Source of the DNA: Notospermus geniculatus
Taxonomy: Eukaryota; Nemertea; Pilidiophora; Heteronemertea; Lineidae
Length of the DNA stretch: 64,000 nucleotides
Reading direction: 5' to 3'
NCBI GenBank assembly: GCA_002633025.1
Contig: NMRB01000304.1
Location: 284,343-348,342 of the forward strand
A model generated the notes under the pieces. The model had not been told where the DNA came from. It saw only the letters and a program-made list of their open reading frames with translations, and did no database searches. This document shows positions 13,601-28,600 of the stretch, in pieces. Within the stretch, counting starts at the first letter, position 1, and each line of letters starts with the position of its first letter. A program made the position numbers and the translations under genes.

Positions 13601-16600
13601 TCATAACTCCCTTAACATCACAGTTCTTTTGGCTTTGACTCCCTTTGGCACAAGTTATACTGGTAGGCCCTACTTGTGACTGTTGATTGTGTTTAGAGTT
13701 GATTAAAGCGGACTATTCGTGCCGAGTCAAAGATGCCACAGAACAGTTTCCGGAGCGGCCGCTGCAATGCATTTACCAGTTGTTGTTACGAATAAAACGG
13801 GTTGTTTTATTATTTTGGGTTCACTTTGGACAGATGCGAACAATCCTCTTTAAGTCGTATTTGATGTTGATAATTTTCATCTGTAGGAACTGGAAGAAGA
13901 AATGAGTATCCCTGTCCCCTTGGAACATACAGCACCATGATTGGTCTAAATGCGAGTGAGGAATGCACTCCGTGTACTGGTGGCCATTACTGTGGTGTGG
14001 TAGGTCAAGTCACACCCACAGGTCTCTGTAGTGCTGGGTATTTCTGTAAACAGTATGCCTGGACTTCAGCTCCAAATCAGACTGATGATGCTGATGTTTG
14101 TCCACAAGGTGAGTAGAATCCAGGTGGAGTACTTAGCAAAATTCACCTACCTTCCGTGCCACGTACCACATGCATCGTCATGTGCCTACTGTCCTCGTAT
14201 TTACTGCGGATGTCTCGCGGCACCTTTGAATGCACGCAGTGAAGACGTACCGTATTTTCGCGACTATAGGGCGCACCTGACTATAAGGCGCACCCCCTAA
14301 TTTCACCCAAAATCTTTGACGAAACCCATACATAAGACGCACTGCCATATAAGGCGCAGTTTTGTCACTGAATGCTTCAGTGCATCATCCATGCATGCTT
14401 GAATGCTTGGGTTCGTCAGTGTCTTGACAGTTCTGATCAAATTGTTGGACTCAAGCCACAGATAAGGCGCACCACCCTATAAGGCGCACCCCGATTTTAG
14501 ACCCTTCTTCAAAGAAAAAGGCCGCGCCTTATAGCCCGAAAATTACGGTAACGTCTTTCGTGCGTGGTCACGCTGAAAAGTTACATGATGTGCCCGTACC
14601 ATAGCAATGAAGTTGAGCGTACCTTCCACATGACGTAGGCGGAAGGTACGTGGATAAAGGTATGGTCAGTTGTGCTCCGTACTGTAGGCCCTGCATAATC
14701 TCTGTTTGATTCCTAAATGTATACATCAAGTCTACAAGGCCTGTATTTCATTTCAGGCCATTTCTGTCCAGAGGGGACTGATACACCGAAAAAATGTCCA
14801 CCTGGGACCTTCAACAGCATCGAGGGATTGAAGAATATCTCTGAGTGTCTCCCATGCACCCCTGGATATTACTGTGCAAGGCCTGGTCTGATCAGTGTTG
14901 AAGGACCCTGTGACCCTGGCTATTACTGTCCACGTGGGTCATCCAACGCCAGTCAGGTTATCTGTCCAGATGGTCTTTATTGCCCTGAGGGCACTGCTGT
15001 ACCTCGCAGATGTCCTGAGGTGAGTTTTCTCAATACGAATGGTAACGAAGACCCCTATTAGCTTGATTTTGGACACCATTTTCAATCGTTATTCATTTCC
15101 ATATCCTTACACACGATTTGCACAAGGTCATTACCATAGAGTCGTTATATCTTGAGAGAATAATGGAATAAACCTACATTTACAGTCAGATTCAAGATTT
15201 GCAAAAAATAGTTAAATCTCTGAATATCTTTTCACAGGGCACCTTTAACCCAAGGCCAGGCCTCAGCAATGTCACAGAATGTCGACCTTGCTTACCTGGG
15301 ATGCACTGCAACTCTAAAGGCCTGAGTTTTCCATCAGGAGTGTGTGCGCCTGGTTTCTACTGCCCACCTGGCCAGAGTTCTCCCCGACCCGACCAATATG
15401 CTTGCCCAGTTGGTCACTTTTGTCCAATGAATTCGTCTAGGCCAATACTGTGTCCAGCGGGGTCCTTCATGAATCACACTATGGCTGACAGATGCTATCA
15501 GTGTCCACCAGGATGGTAAGTGATCCTACATCTACTTTTACAAAGTGCATTTACCATTCGAAAACTTTCTGAATGTACTTTCACTTTACTATTCATAGCT
15601 GTTTAGGCCTCTTGCTGTTTTGTCTCGTGATTAGCCGTCACTGCAGCTGAGGAGTGCAATCACACCCATGATCAAGCTGATGTCACTTTTGAGAAAGAAA
15701 AGGGTCAAAATCGGTGTCATTCAGAGAGCACTACCTTGAAATCGGTATTGATACTGATGTGCGAAGTCATCCACAGTTCAAACTTCGTGTATTTTGGGTA
15801 AAAACCGGTAGCTCATGCCATATTCTGACGTGGCAGACATTTTCCGAAGGGAATCCTTTGAAATATACTTGATGTTGTTGACTGGTAGGGCCTATAAAAG
15901 AATTCATGACATTTTCAGGTTCTGTCTGAATGGTACTTTCGTCCAGCCTTGCCCCGAAGGACACTTCTGCCCTGCTGGTACCGGCCATACTCCTCAGCCC
16001 TGTCCAAAAGGAACACTTAACAATGAGACAGGCTTAGCTACGGCAGATCAGTGCCTACCCTGTCCCGGTGGCTTCTACTGCAATCAGACTGCAGGTGTTA
16101 CAGCATCTGGTCAATGTGCAGCTGGATTCTATTGCACGTATGGAATCGATCATCGTAAACCAATGAGAGGAGCAAGCAATTTGACAGAAGCCGAGGTGTG
16201 CTGGCTGGGGGTGTTTCACACGGGTGTTGGTGGCATTTGCCCTGTCGGTCACCACTGCCCTTTTGGGAGTACCTATCCTCAACCTTGCCCTGTGGGGTCG
16301 TATGGAAATGAGACTGGGTTGGCCGAATGTTACGAGTGTCCTGCAGGATTTTATTGTCTCATTGGTAAGATTTTTCAAGATTGATGGTCAAATAACTGTA
16401 ATTCAGTTCTCTTCAAGTATTTTAACTGTATACTGAAGGCATTACATTATTTTCTATTAAAGATAACGTATTTGAATTTTCAGGGGCTACAGACTTCAGT
16501 CCTTGGTCATGTCCTGTTGGACATTACTGTTTAGCAGGCACCTCCCATCCCTATCAGTACCCTTGTCCTGCAGGGACATACAACCCAGGCAAAATGGGTA

Positions 16601-19600
16601 CATCTTCTGATGCCTGTCTTGGCTGCCCTCCAGGATTGTTCTGTTTGATGCCCGGACAGGAAAGACCCAGTGGAAAATGTTCTCCTGGTAAGTACAAACC
16701 TCTCTACAACCTCGGTGCTAGCTTTCCTCAGTGGAATAACTTCCAGCCCATCATTCGGTTGTTTAAATTCAGTGTGTAAGTTACATCTGAAATCCAAATC
16801 TTTATTGTCCTTATCAAGCATTATTTGCGAGTTTTCACATTCGCAATAGACTGGTTAGACGGCATCATTTGGCGAGGATTCCTTCCATTGTTAAAACCTA
16901 CTCAAGGAATTGATGATCAAGTCATCGCCAAACATTGTCATTGGCTAGACTGGGCCGTTGCAAAAACTCACTCTCGACTGTAGCCAGCTTTACCGCTGAT
17001 TTTGATGCATATCCATCTATTCGGCCTAGGTTGGTACTGTACTGGGAACAGTAGCTCACCGATGGCGACCATCCACGGTGGGATGTGTGGTCCTGGGTTT
17101 TACTGCCCTGAAGGAGTTTCAGCCCCAGTCCCTTGTGATCCAGGCACATACTGTCAAAAAGCAGGTTTGGATAGCCCGACTGGGAACTGCAGTAATGGTG
17201 AGTTGTATGACAAAGGCTCCAAGTAACAGAGTTCACCTACTTCTAGTATCATTGTGAAGTGAAACATGTTTTGGGAGATTGAATGTAAATAACATGATTT
17301 TCCATTTAGATTCCTGCTCACTTTTTGACTGGCATCATCATGTGCTGGAGGAGAAGCAATGGTTTGAGAGAGCTGATTGTCCAGAGGAATAATCTGATAG
17401 TTTCGTTTGAAATGCTTGTTGAGTACATGAGAAATAAGCTTTCTTTTTTATGTCTGCATTGTCACATAAATTTTTTTTTCTGTATTACAGGGTATTACTG
17501 CATATCACAAGCCCATGTAGCCACTCCTACAGACAATACGACAGGCAACGTTTGCCCTTTTGGCCACTTCTGCCCAAGTGGGAGTGCCTCACCTCAACCT
17601 TGCCTCCAAGGATATTACCTAAACTCCTCACAGCATGACGAGTTGAGCGACTGCATCCTCTGTTCAGCAGGCATGTACTGTCCATACGAGGGCATGGACC
17701 TTCCAGAGGGAGACTGCCAGCGGGGATTCTATTGTCCTCCAGGGCAGAAAGTGAAAGCTCCGACACGTTTTAGGTAATCTCGCCTTTGAATAATTCAACC
17801 TGTCCTGTTGATAATCAGCTGACGGAATCCACGTATTGACACTAATGGCTGTGGTATCTCATGCGAACTAAATTGTTGCCAATTCCAGTTGTCCTGTTGG
17901 TAATTTCTGCCCACCTGGATCAGAACAACCCAGAAGGTGCAGAAGTGGAAGTTTCCAAGATGAGAAGGGGAAGTGGTCTTGTAAAGTTTGCCCTGCTGGA
18001 AATTTCTGTGACAGCACCAAGGCCATTGTTGTACTCTCTAATCTCACAAGATGTCCTGAAGGTTGCTACTGCCCCGAAGGGACGAGATTTGCCAAGGAAT
18101 TTTCTTGCCCGATTGGGACTTACAGTAATTTGACAGGTATGGTATTAGACGATCCATCATCAGCTGCGTGAAGAACACAAGATGATTAGCTTGATACATA
18201 AAAAACCTCACTCATCAGTCTAGATTGGTACCACGATCCTCCGCTAGATACCAGTCTATCATCAGTCGTACTAGCATCCACCAATACATACACGTACATG
18301 TAAACATGCTGAAATGAAGAACCAGTCTCGTTTCGCCCCGAGTTCTGAATCTCCTCTTGGTTCTCTGGTCTGGTTCGTGCAATCGGGCGATGTCGTAGCC
18401 TAGGATTATTCGGCTAAAATGCCAGGAAATCGCATCAACGTTGTTCCAAATTTAAAAAACTTTCTCGCGGAAGGGGGGCTGACATTTTCCTATGTTTTAG
18501 GTTTGTCGAATGAATCCCAGTGCCGACCGTGCCCTGGTGGCAAGGCTTGCCCTGAGCCTGGTGTAGTCCACCCTTACCTGCCATGTGCTGCTGGATACTT
18601 TTGTCTGCAGTCAGCCAGGTCCATCACACCTGTCCAAGGTAAATTGATCAGTTGTTAAACCGCATGTAATAATATTAATACTGGAAAGTGTAGGAGCTGA
18701 ATCAGGTGAGAACTCAGATTTGTCGTATTTCAAAGAAATGAAGCCACGCTGGGGTTCAAACCAAGGTGCCTTCTGCATCTTAGTCCAAAGCTCAACCATC
18801 TAAGCTAGACACATGCCCCTTTGGCTGGGCTAGTAAGCACATGGTTTTGTTTGTAATATTGCGATCTGATGTGCATGACAGCAAGGTGGGGCCATTTGGA
18901 TGATCGGGGTCCCTTGTACCTGTGATGTCTATGCTAGGTTACCCCAGAATGCAGGGTACAGATCAGCCGTAAGTCATTGCGAACATTCCCATCTCTTTGC
19001 AGGTGTAGATGCAAATGTGTGTCCGGTTGGTCACTTCTGTCCTGAAGGGACTAGGACGCCTAAACCATGCCTACCGGGCACTTACAGTAACCATACTGGT
19101 CTAATGGCTTCAAGCGACTGCAGTACTTGCCTCCCAGGAAAATATTGTGGTAGTAGTGGACTGATTGAGCCTAGTGGGCTTTGTAGTGGAGGGTAAGTAT
19201 TCATAGCTTCCTGTCGTGGCCTTGTTGCTGACGTGGGAACTCAAGGGAAGGACTCGGGGTGCACCATCTGAGGTTGACCTTGATGACGACGATGATGGAT
19301 GATGATGATGATGACCTTAGGTTTAGTGTAATTGAACAATTCTAATGATTTTTGGAACATTTTCTTTCAGATACTTTTGTCCACCTGGATCTGTTTCACC
19401 AAATGCCTCCCATCACGTCTGTCCAGTGGGCCATTTCTGTCCCGCCGGGTCAAAGCACCCTACCCCTTGCCCAAGAGGGACATATACCAATGCCACAAAG
19501 AATACTAATATTTCACAGTGTAATACGTGTGACGGGGGAAGATTCTGTGCTAATACAGGTTGGTATTCCCAAAACATTTTACTCGATTTTGAATTTACAC

Positions 19601-22600
19601 CTTTCTGTATCATACATGTGCCGGTCACCCCCGCCCACGCGGTGATTACGCTCAACGTTGCTTAACTTCTAGCTTCGAGGCCAACACGCTAACCACTAGG
19701 CCATAAAGAAAATCCTCCATGGCCGGTGGGTTAAGCCGTGCCAAAAACTAGTGGCAGGGGATTCAATGCGCCCCCGGAATACTGCGGACAGATGTTGCTC
19801 AGAAAAATAGCAAATATCTGTCATTCAAGAGATTCATCTGTTTTCTCTCCTCCAAGGTTTGTCAAAGCCAACGGGAAAATGTTCCCCAGGATTCTTCTGT
19901 CCTGGTGGAAACAAAGTGCCAAACCCTCATCAGTTTGCTTGTCCTGTTGGATACTACTGCCCACGTGGATCGCACCACCCTAGTCCCTGTGCTGCTGGGA
20001 CTTTCACTAACTTCACACAGGCAAGACGATGTTTGACATGCCCTGAGGGATTCTACTGCACCCCGGATATGATTGTCCGAGGTAAGAAACGGATACTCTG
20101 ATGGTTTCTTTTGAAAAATACAAAGTCCTAACTTTAACATGGTTTCTTTTGAAAAATACAAAGTCCTACCTTTAACATGGTTTCTTTTGAAAAATACAAA
20201 GTCCTACCTTTAACATGTAAAAAGGTAGATGTCAAAGCGGTGAATCTTGGTAACTCATAAAATGCTCATAAAATGACACTGTAGTGTTGACTGCAGTGGA
20301 ACCTCCCTTAATGAACACCTCTGCCAGGAGGACGGCAGAGTTCAGTCCCCAATTTGTTGTTTGTTATTTTGATCTCTATAGAGGCTATGCACGTGACGTC
20401 ATCAGCGAGGTGACGCCATGTTGGATGGAACGTTGTGACATGCTGACGCAGTGCATAGCCTCTATATGGAGGACACCTCTCAGTTTAAGACGGCACCAGG
20501 CAGTCCCAAAGGTGTCCTCAATAGAGAGGTTCCACATACTTTATCATCTTCCCCCATATTTTTCCCCCATATTTTTCCCCCATATTTTTCCAGGGAATTC
20601 TTCCTATGGTTATTTGCCTTGCCCAGCAGGGTACTTCTGCCCAAAGGGGACTGGGTCCAACCTTCGTCCATGCCCTGTGGGGACATACAGCAATGTCGAG
20701 GGACTTTCTCATGTTTCCCAGTGCCAGCAATGCACTGCTGGAAAATACTGCAGTTCATCTAACCGGACTTCACCGAATGGGAACTGTGCCCCGGGATATT
20801 TCTGCAAGTTTGGATTGAATACTGATCAGCCATTAGGGAACCATACTGGGGTCGGTGGAGTTTGTCCACTTGGTCATAAGTGTCATTCGGGGAGTCCTGC
20901 ACCGGTCGCATGTGAAGCTGGGACATATCAGGTTTGTAGAAATATTCCTAGGCTTTCTGTACCTAAATGTGACCGGGTCTGAAAACCCAGCCGAAGTCAC
21001 TGGGGAGTGATATAGGCCTTGCAGGTAAGGCACACCTACATATAAGACTCACTGGGAATTTTATGCTTGTTCATGGTAAAACAGTCCCAAAAATATGGTA
21101 AGTAAGGGTTGTGGTATTATGACATGACTGATTTCAGTTTCTGTTTAGGATGAGGAGATGCAATCCAGCTGTAAGATGTGTCCAGCAGGTTATTACTGTC
21201 CAATGGAGACAAAATCTTATTCGCATAACATCTGTCCTACTGGTCATTTCTGCCCGAACGGTATGCAACATCCTGGACAGTTCTGGTGTGAGAAAGGCAC
21301 ATTCAATAATTTGACTGGTAAGGTTTGGTTTTCAAGTATTTTCCCTGTGAGGTAACCCCGTCGTGACTGAATGTCCCAAGTGGCACAGTGCAAAACTGGC
21401 GCCTGTTACTGCAGAGGTTCACAGTTTGTTTCCTGGTTTGACTCAATCTTCATTTGATAGAGAGGGCAACTCTGACGGTGGAGGGTCACATATGTTTTGC
21501 AAGAAGGAAACAGAATGTTTGTCTTGCTATCTTGACGACAAGAATGTTCTTCAGGTTTTACCATTTCCTTTCCACTTGCAGGACAAACAGATCACTCATC
21601 CTGTCATCCGTGTTCGCCTGGTCACTACTGTTCCAGTGACGGCCTCGCTGAACCAACTGGTCTGTGTGAACCTGGCTGGTATTGTACACTCGGTGCTTAC
21701 TTATCGCGACCTCATGGTGATGGTGGTGAAGGATGTCATGCAGGTGAGTGGCTATCTCCCGCCACATCGATACTTGGGTACCGGGTATCTTTCATATGAG
21801 AGAGCAGCTATTCACCTCTCTCGCGTCACTGCTATTTAGGCAATAGCTCCATTATTTATAATTGTTAAAATCTTAATTTCAAGGATCATACTGCCCAGAG
21901 GGAAGCAGTCGGCCCAAGGATTGTGATCCAGGCATGTACTGCGATAGGAAATACCTCAGTTCTCCAAGTGGACCCTGTGATGAAGGCTACTACTGTACAA
22001 TAAATGCCACTTCACCCAGGCCGCGGGGAGAAGAAGGTAGGTGGATGGAGAATGCCCCTGTACTCTTTGCATTCTTTGATAAGCATTCCAGTTGATAAAT
22101 AATTCATAAATGTCTGACTTGTTATCTGTCAAATAAACTGATTCTCTTCCTAACATGTTGTTCGTGTTGTTTCAGGAGGGAAATGTCGGCCCGGTTATTA
22201 CTGTCCCAGAAGAAGTGCTCAAGAACAAGCCTGTCCAGCTGGTTACTTCCAACCCAGTTGGTTGGCTGTGGATATCTTTTGGTGCATTAACTGTACGGCT
22301 GGTCACTACTGCAATCAGACTGCCTTGTCTGCACCCAGCGGTCCATGTGACCCAGGTAAGGTGACTAAAAGATTTCACCTGATGTTGCATACCCCATCAA
22401 AAATTGCTTTGTATGGTAGAAAATTGAACTTTTGATGGTGTTGGTCCGAATTTCAGTTTTTTTGTGGTGGCACAAGGAAATTGGGATATGTAGAGATTAG
22501 AAACTTTTAACTGCCCTTTGAAAGTTGTTGCTGATGAACCGGAGGAGCCAATCGTCAACTTTGAAAAACAAAAATATTTGTGCATCTTTCCCCAGGCTTC

Positions 22601-25600
22601 TACTGCCCAATTGGACAAACGGCGAGCAATCCAAAGCAGTTCACATGCCCACCTGGTCACTATTGTCAAGAAGCGTCAAGCACATATCAAATCTGCCCAT
22701 ATGGAACATACCAAGATGAAAAAGGGCAAAGCTCATGCAAGATTTGTCCTGAGGGATACTATTGTGATCCTAGCCGTCGTCTTCTGACCAGAGGTGATTT
22801 CTATCCCTGTCCTCCTGGGTACTACTGCCCCAACGGTACCAGGACAGCTACAGAATGGCCATGTCCTGTTGGAATGTACAGCAACATAACTGGTCTGAGT
22901 CGTGCTGATCAATGCCAGCCATGCACAGGTTAGTCAATAGTCACGAAGTAAATGTGAGGCAGTCTAGGAAAACCCATCGTATGTTGCATTTGAGGAAGTG
23001 TTAATGGCCTTTGTGACCCCACACATTTCAATAGCTGAAATGTTCTTTGTAAAGCGGCGAATCCACTGTTGCGATTTTGGCTTGAGACGGGGTTGCGTTC
23101 CCTTGCGATTACCTTATATGGCAACCGGAAGTCCTTATAAGGTAATCGCAAGGGAACGCAACCGCGTCTCAAGCCAAAATGGCGACAGTGGATAACAGGT
23201 AAACAGTAGCAGATCAATGCACGGGCAATCTGACTGCCCTTGTTGGTCATTCAGGGACATCCCATGAGTTTTCCTAGACTGCCTCACAAACTCCGTTTGA
23301 AAAATCAGGTGGAGATGGAAGTCACTTATTTTAGTTGAGCACTGCAACTCAGCCTTTTAAGTCCCCTTCCAGTCAGTGCTAAACCAATCTTCAGAGCTGC
23401 TCCATTTGCCAAACATTCATATTCATCATCTCTCCTCTAAATGTCCTGAACCATCTTGCCCACTTTCTGACTGCTTCAATCATTTCTAAGGATCTGATGC
23501 AAGTCGTTTCTGTTATTCAATTGCAGGGGGCTTTTATTGTCCTGGTGGAGGTATTGTCCAGCCATCGTTACCCTGTAGTGCTGGCTTCTTCTGCCGTTCT
23601 GGAGCCAAGGTGGCAACACCTCACCAAGGAGAGGATGCTGATATTTGTCCTGTGGGTCACTACTGCCCCAAGAAGACAGCTGAACCAGTGCCATGTCCTC
23701 CGTCGACGTACTCTAATCATACTGGTCTGCGTCAAGAGGCAGACTGCTGGCCCTGTCGGGGTGGTGAGACTCTTTACTTATGGCTGATTATCAGAGTTTC
23801 CGCCCTAAATTTGGAAGACCTGGGTGCAAGTTCTATTCATTTATTAGGAGGGAAAAATTAAAATCTGAAGGGGAAATCTCCATTCTTTGCCAAGCAACTG
23901 TCATTCCATGTACCGGTACTTTCCTTGTTAAACACTGGAGTAAAACTTATTTGCATTGTACAGACATTTCCTTCACTTACTCCTCTCTATCTCAGGTGAA
24001 TACTGTGCTACAAAGGGCCTAACTGAGCCATCAGGACCTTGCAATCCTGGGTACTACTGCCCAGAGCATTCTATCAATGCTTCACAGAAAGTGTGCCCTC
24101 CTGGGAGCTACTGTCCTCAGGGTGAGTATGCCCCTTCAAGGTGGTGGATTTCATTTGAACAGGCAAGATGTTCGTCTTGTCACCAGTCTTAAGAAACTCT
24201 GTCTCTGATTTCAGGTACTTATCACCCATTTCCTTGTCCGAGTGGAACATGGTCCAATGCATCTTTGTTAGCAGCGAGAAATGACTGCTCTGTTTGTCCA
24301 GCTGGCTTGTTCTGTCAGCAGCCTGGTTTGACGTCCCCTGAGGGGTTCTGCCATCCTGGATACTTCTGTCCCAAAGGTACACACGTATTTACATCTGTGG
24401 AGGTTATGTGATGCTGGGCTCCATGCCTGTATGGTCTGCCAAACTCTGCATGACGTTTCAAAATGACATCTTATTTGATGGGAGATTGGCATATTAGATA
24501 AAGTTTTCCTTCTGGTGGGTGGTTAGTCCGTACTGCACAATGCACTAATGTTCAAAATTCGGTGAACTCTGTCATTGGACATAACTTGTCCTCACTACGA
24601 ATTGTCCGCCTACCAGTTGTCCCGGTGTTGTCTTGGAATCGAAGATTTTCAGTTTCCCTGTTTTCACGTCATTTTGTAGATACACTGTACACGTGTATTT
24701 CTAGGTTCTTATTCTGCTAAACAGAAGCCGTGTCCAATTGGTTTTTACTGTCCAAACGGGACAGTCCAACCCTTGCTATGTTCACCAGGGTCCTACAGTA
24801 ACAGAACACGACAGGATCAGTGTGACATCTGTCCTGAAGGGTATGTTCCAGACAGTCTACCTATGCTGCATTGATGAAATGAGTCTTGAAAAACATTCAG
24901 TATGATAAGCTTTGCTTAGAATCCTATTTGTGTGCATATGTACACCAAGGCACTGATTCATCTCTGCGGAGGTTTGTAATATATAACCTCAAATGTCTTC
25001 CAGATATTATTGCCCACAGAATGAATCCCTTGGGTACTATCCACAATTTGGTGTGTACGACTGTCCAGAGGGTTTTTATTGTCCCCGAGGAACAGGTGTG
25101 ATAAATATGAAACCCTGCCCTGTAGGAACATACAATCCACGAACGAGGATTTTCAGGGTGAGAAAACAAAATTTTGAAACTAATACTAAAGAAAAAACCT
25201 TTCCAATGTTGAAGATGGTCGGCATTTTCCTGTTGGACACCTGAAGACAATGGATAGTGCTGAGAGTTGCAGACTCATCAACAGTAGATAGGTGAATGAA
25301 ACGAACCAACAACTCTTGAGGCAACAGTCACTACCATTTCCCTGTGTCATTATCTGACAAAAACCAAAGATGTTTTGTTCGGCATTTGGACCACCACTCA
25401 ATATTGGCATCTGTTGAGCTACACTTCTGGTAGCTCAACTAGAAAGTGCCTGAAGATGACGTTTCCTTTTATATCATGTTGAGTGGAAAAAAGATATGTA
25501 TTTCTCCTTTTAGGTGGAACAATGTACCAAATGTGATGGTGGGCATTACTGCAATGAGACAGGAGCATCCAATGTCACTGGCCCTTGCAACCCTGGTTAT

Positions 25601-28600
25601 TATTGCAAGACTGGTGTTGACAGACCTAACCCTGTGTCCCGAGGTTATCCACTTGTTGGAACCTGTGCAAAGCAGAATTTCACAGGTACCGGTATTTCCG
25701 AGTCATTGTAGCTGTATCAGTTGCAGCTTTCTGTTATCAATCCCGCCTAACCAGTTGACACTTACTGGTGAGAGTGGTTTGGTCCCTGATCTTGCTGATG
25801 ACTTTTTGCGGTAGAGAGGGTGATGAGACTGAGTAGAGATTTATTGAATGCACAAGGAGTATTTCTGTCATTTCTCTTGCCTTTCAGGTATAGGAGGTCT
25901 TTGCCCACATGGATACTACTCTCCAGTCGGTAGTGTATTTCCTGTTGTTTGTGAGTCAGGATCATACCAGGATCGTGAAGGACAGGACAGTTGCAAGCAG
26001 TGCCCAGAAGGTAGTATTCAATAAATCGAATGTTGAAGTTCTTCATGCTACATATTCATGACAGTGTGTCATTGCTGTTTTAATGCCTGAGTAACATTAC
26101 AGGTTGCAGTTTTTTGGGCACTCTGGTTTCCTCCTGCTCTACATTCATGCAGTCACTCAATATTATCGATTTGGCGCTCGGCTCTGAATTCAATATTTTG
26201 TAACTTTACCTGTTACATTTTTCTTTGTTTTCAGGTTATTATTGCACCATTGGCTCCTTCAGCTACAGCGACAAGCCCTGTCCTAGTGGCTACTACTGTC
26301 CCAGTGGGACAAGACATCAGCATGAATTTCCTTGTCGTAGAGGTACCTTCAACCCTGACCCTGGCCAGCCTAGTGACTCGGCGTGCCTTCCTTGTTCACC
26401 AGGAATGTACTGTCTCACAACCGGACTCAGTGCTGTATCTGGAGAATGCAGGTTAGTTCAGACTGTGCATGGATCATATTTTATTGTACGCATCATAGAA
26501 GGATCAGCATTTCAAGCATATAAGCACTTGGTACATCTCGGGGACAGATCGGCCCTGATTTTGTGGCGGGGGAGTCTGAGGGTGGGCAGCCACAGCCCCC
26601 CCCCATTGAAGATGGACACGTGTCAAGGGGGTCTGAAATTTCACCCTAGAAAATCTAAAGTCTGAATGCTCTGATATGCAATCTCTGGCAAATTCAGCTT
26701 GATCAGTGGCTCTTTGTGTAACTACAGCCCTCTTTTCAGTGCTGGCTGGTACTGCACCAATTCCTCAACCGAAAGTAAACCATCCGTTTCATCAGAGGGT
26801 GGTATCTGTCCCAAGGGCCATTACTGTCCCCAGGGAAGTCCTGCACCTGTGCCCTGTGACCCTGGGCATTACTGTGCAAGGAAGGGTCTGGACAAGCCCA
26901 CAGGACTGTGTAATCAAGGTACCGGTATAGAGTTTCAAAAGTATTAGATTCATCAGCCATAGTCAAAAATGATGTTGTGTATGATTAGGAATCATTACTA
27001 ACTTTGCAACTGGGAGATCAGATGCGAAAGAAAACTAGAAATACTCAGCACTGGCACCTACCGGTAGTTTAATTAAAAGACAACTTCTTCTTGTATTAAG
27101 GGTTTTACTGCATCAAGAGAGCTTACAGCCACAGCCCAAGGGATCGTCTGACTGGGAATATCTGTCCCAAAGGTCACTTCTGTCCTGAAGGCAGTCCATC
27201 TGGGACACCCTGCCCTCTGGGATTCTTCCTTGATACCAATGGAGCAACAAAGAATAGTAGCTGTAAACTTTGTATACAAGGTGTGTGAACAGACCGGGTG
27301 TCTATTCTTGCCTGTACGAGTCCAGAATCTGGCTTCAAAAGTTCGTCTTCGAGTTATCTCAATGTTAGGAGTGATTCCTTACCTTGAAATACATGTTCAG
27401 TTTTCTTGCTCATTTAGGGATGTACTGCAATGTGACTGGACTCAGCTACCCTACTGGCAACTGCACGGAAGGTTTCTACTGTCCCCCTGGACAATCCTCT
27501 GCTACACCTGGCAGATACACCTGTCCTCTTGGACATTTTTGCCCGACAGGGTCGGCTCTACCCTTGCCCTGTCCTGCTGGCATGTACCAGGTATGTCCTG
27601 CACAAGTCCTGAAATCCTACGGGAACCCTGTGACGTTGGCGTACCTTGAAAACTAGTCACTCAGAGCTTTCTAGTGAATACCACCTATGTTTCAGGTGCT
27701 TTTCAACCTTTTGTAGAAATTGTCATTTGAACAAAATTGGCTTTGGCGATTGAAGGATTACCAATACTGTACCAGTAACTGTAAAGGATTACCATGGCTT
27801 ATAAGTTGTGTATTTTCTCAGGATGCTGAAGGCCACCCATTATGTGACATCTGCCCTGCTGGTTACTACTGTGCACCTGGGGATCATCCAGTCATCTCCT
27901 ACAAGCCATTTCATTGTCCTCCTGGTCATTACTGCCTCAACGGTACCAAGTATGCACTGGAGTTCCCATGTCCTAGGGGATCATTCAACAATGTGACAGG
28001 TATGATGATTTATGGGTTATGTCACCATGGTGACTGAACATGGGAAGTTCTGGCTACATCCCAGTGACAATGGGGTAGGCCGTATCGCCAGTAAGATTAG
28101 TACTGGTACTTGTCCTCAGTATATAACCAGTTTGATTTTGATAGTACAATAGTAAATTTGCCACTTCAAATTATTTAGTTATCAGTCCCAAACCATGTCA
28201 TTGGAACGTTCAGTACTTTCGATCGAGCATTGCAATACAGCCCCAGCAAACTTTAAAAAGAAACTTGCCACTGATTGTTATAGGTGCCGAATCTGCAGAA
28301 GATTGTAAACCTTGTGTTGCTGGAATGACATGTGACGCTGATGGACTGGTAGTACCGGTTACTCCATGTGCCCCGGGATATTACTGCAGGCAGGGAGCGA
28401 ATATGTCCACACCACAACAAGGTAAGATACAGACCTTGATTTGGGGTCTTACCGGTAACGGGCCTATGGTGTGAGGATGACAGAGAGATGAGCATGGTCT
28501 GTCGTCGTATAATGAATATAAAGGTGAGATCAAACTGAAGATGGGCTCTTCATGTTTTGGGTAACATCTTGCCAACATCCATTTAGGCAACTTGGCACAC

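Noticed and set aside
18700-18812. Functional tRNA gene on the minus strand
   Set aside because: Box A and B are good but the acceptor stem does not pair; a SINE head fits better.
20284-20982. 232-codon ORF as a single coding unit
   Set aside because: Its first half runs through a MITE and a tandem repeat; only 20594-20931 is exon 40.
21363-21839. 158-codon ORF
   Set aside because: It crosses an intron with a SINE copy and reads exon 42 in the wrong frame; the correct frame gives SSCHPCSPGHYC.
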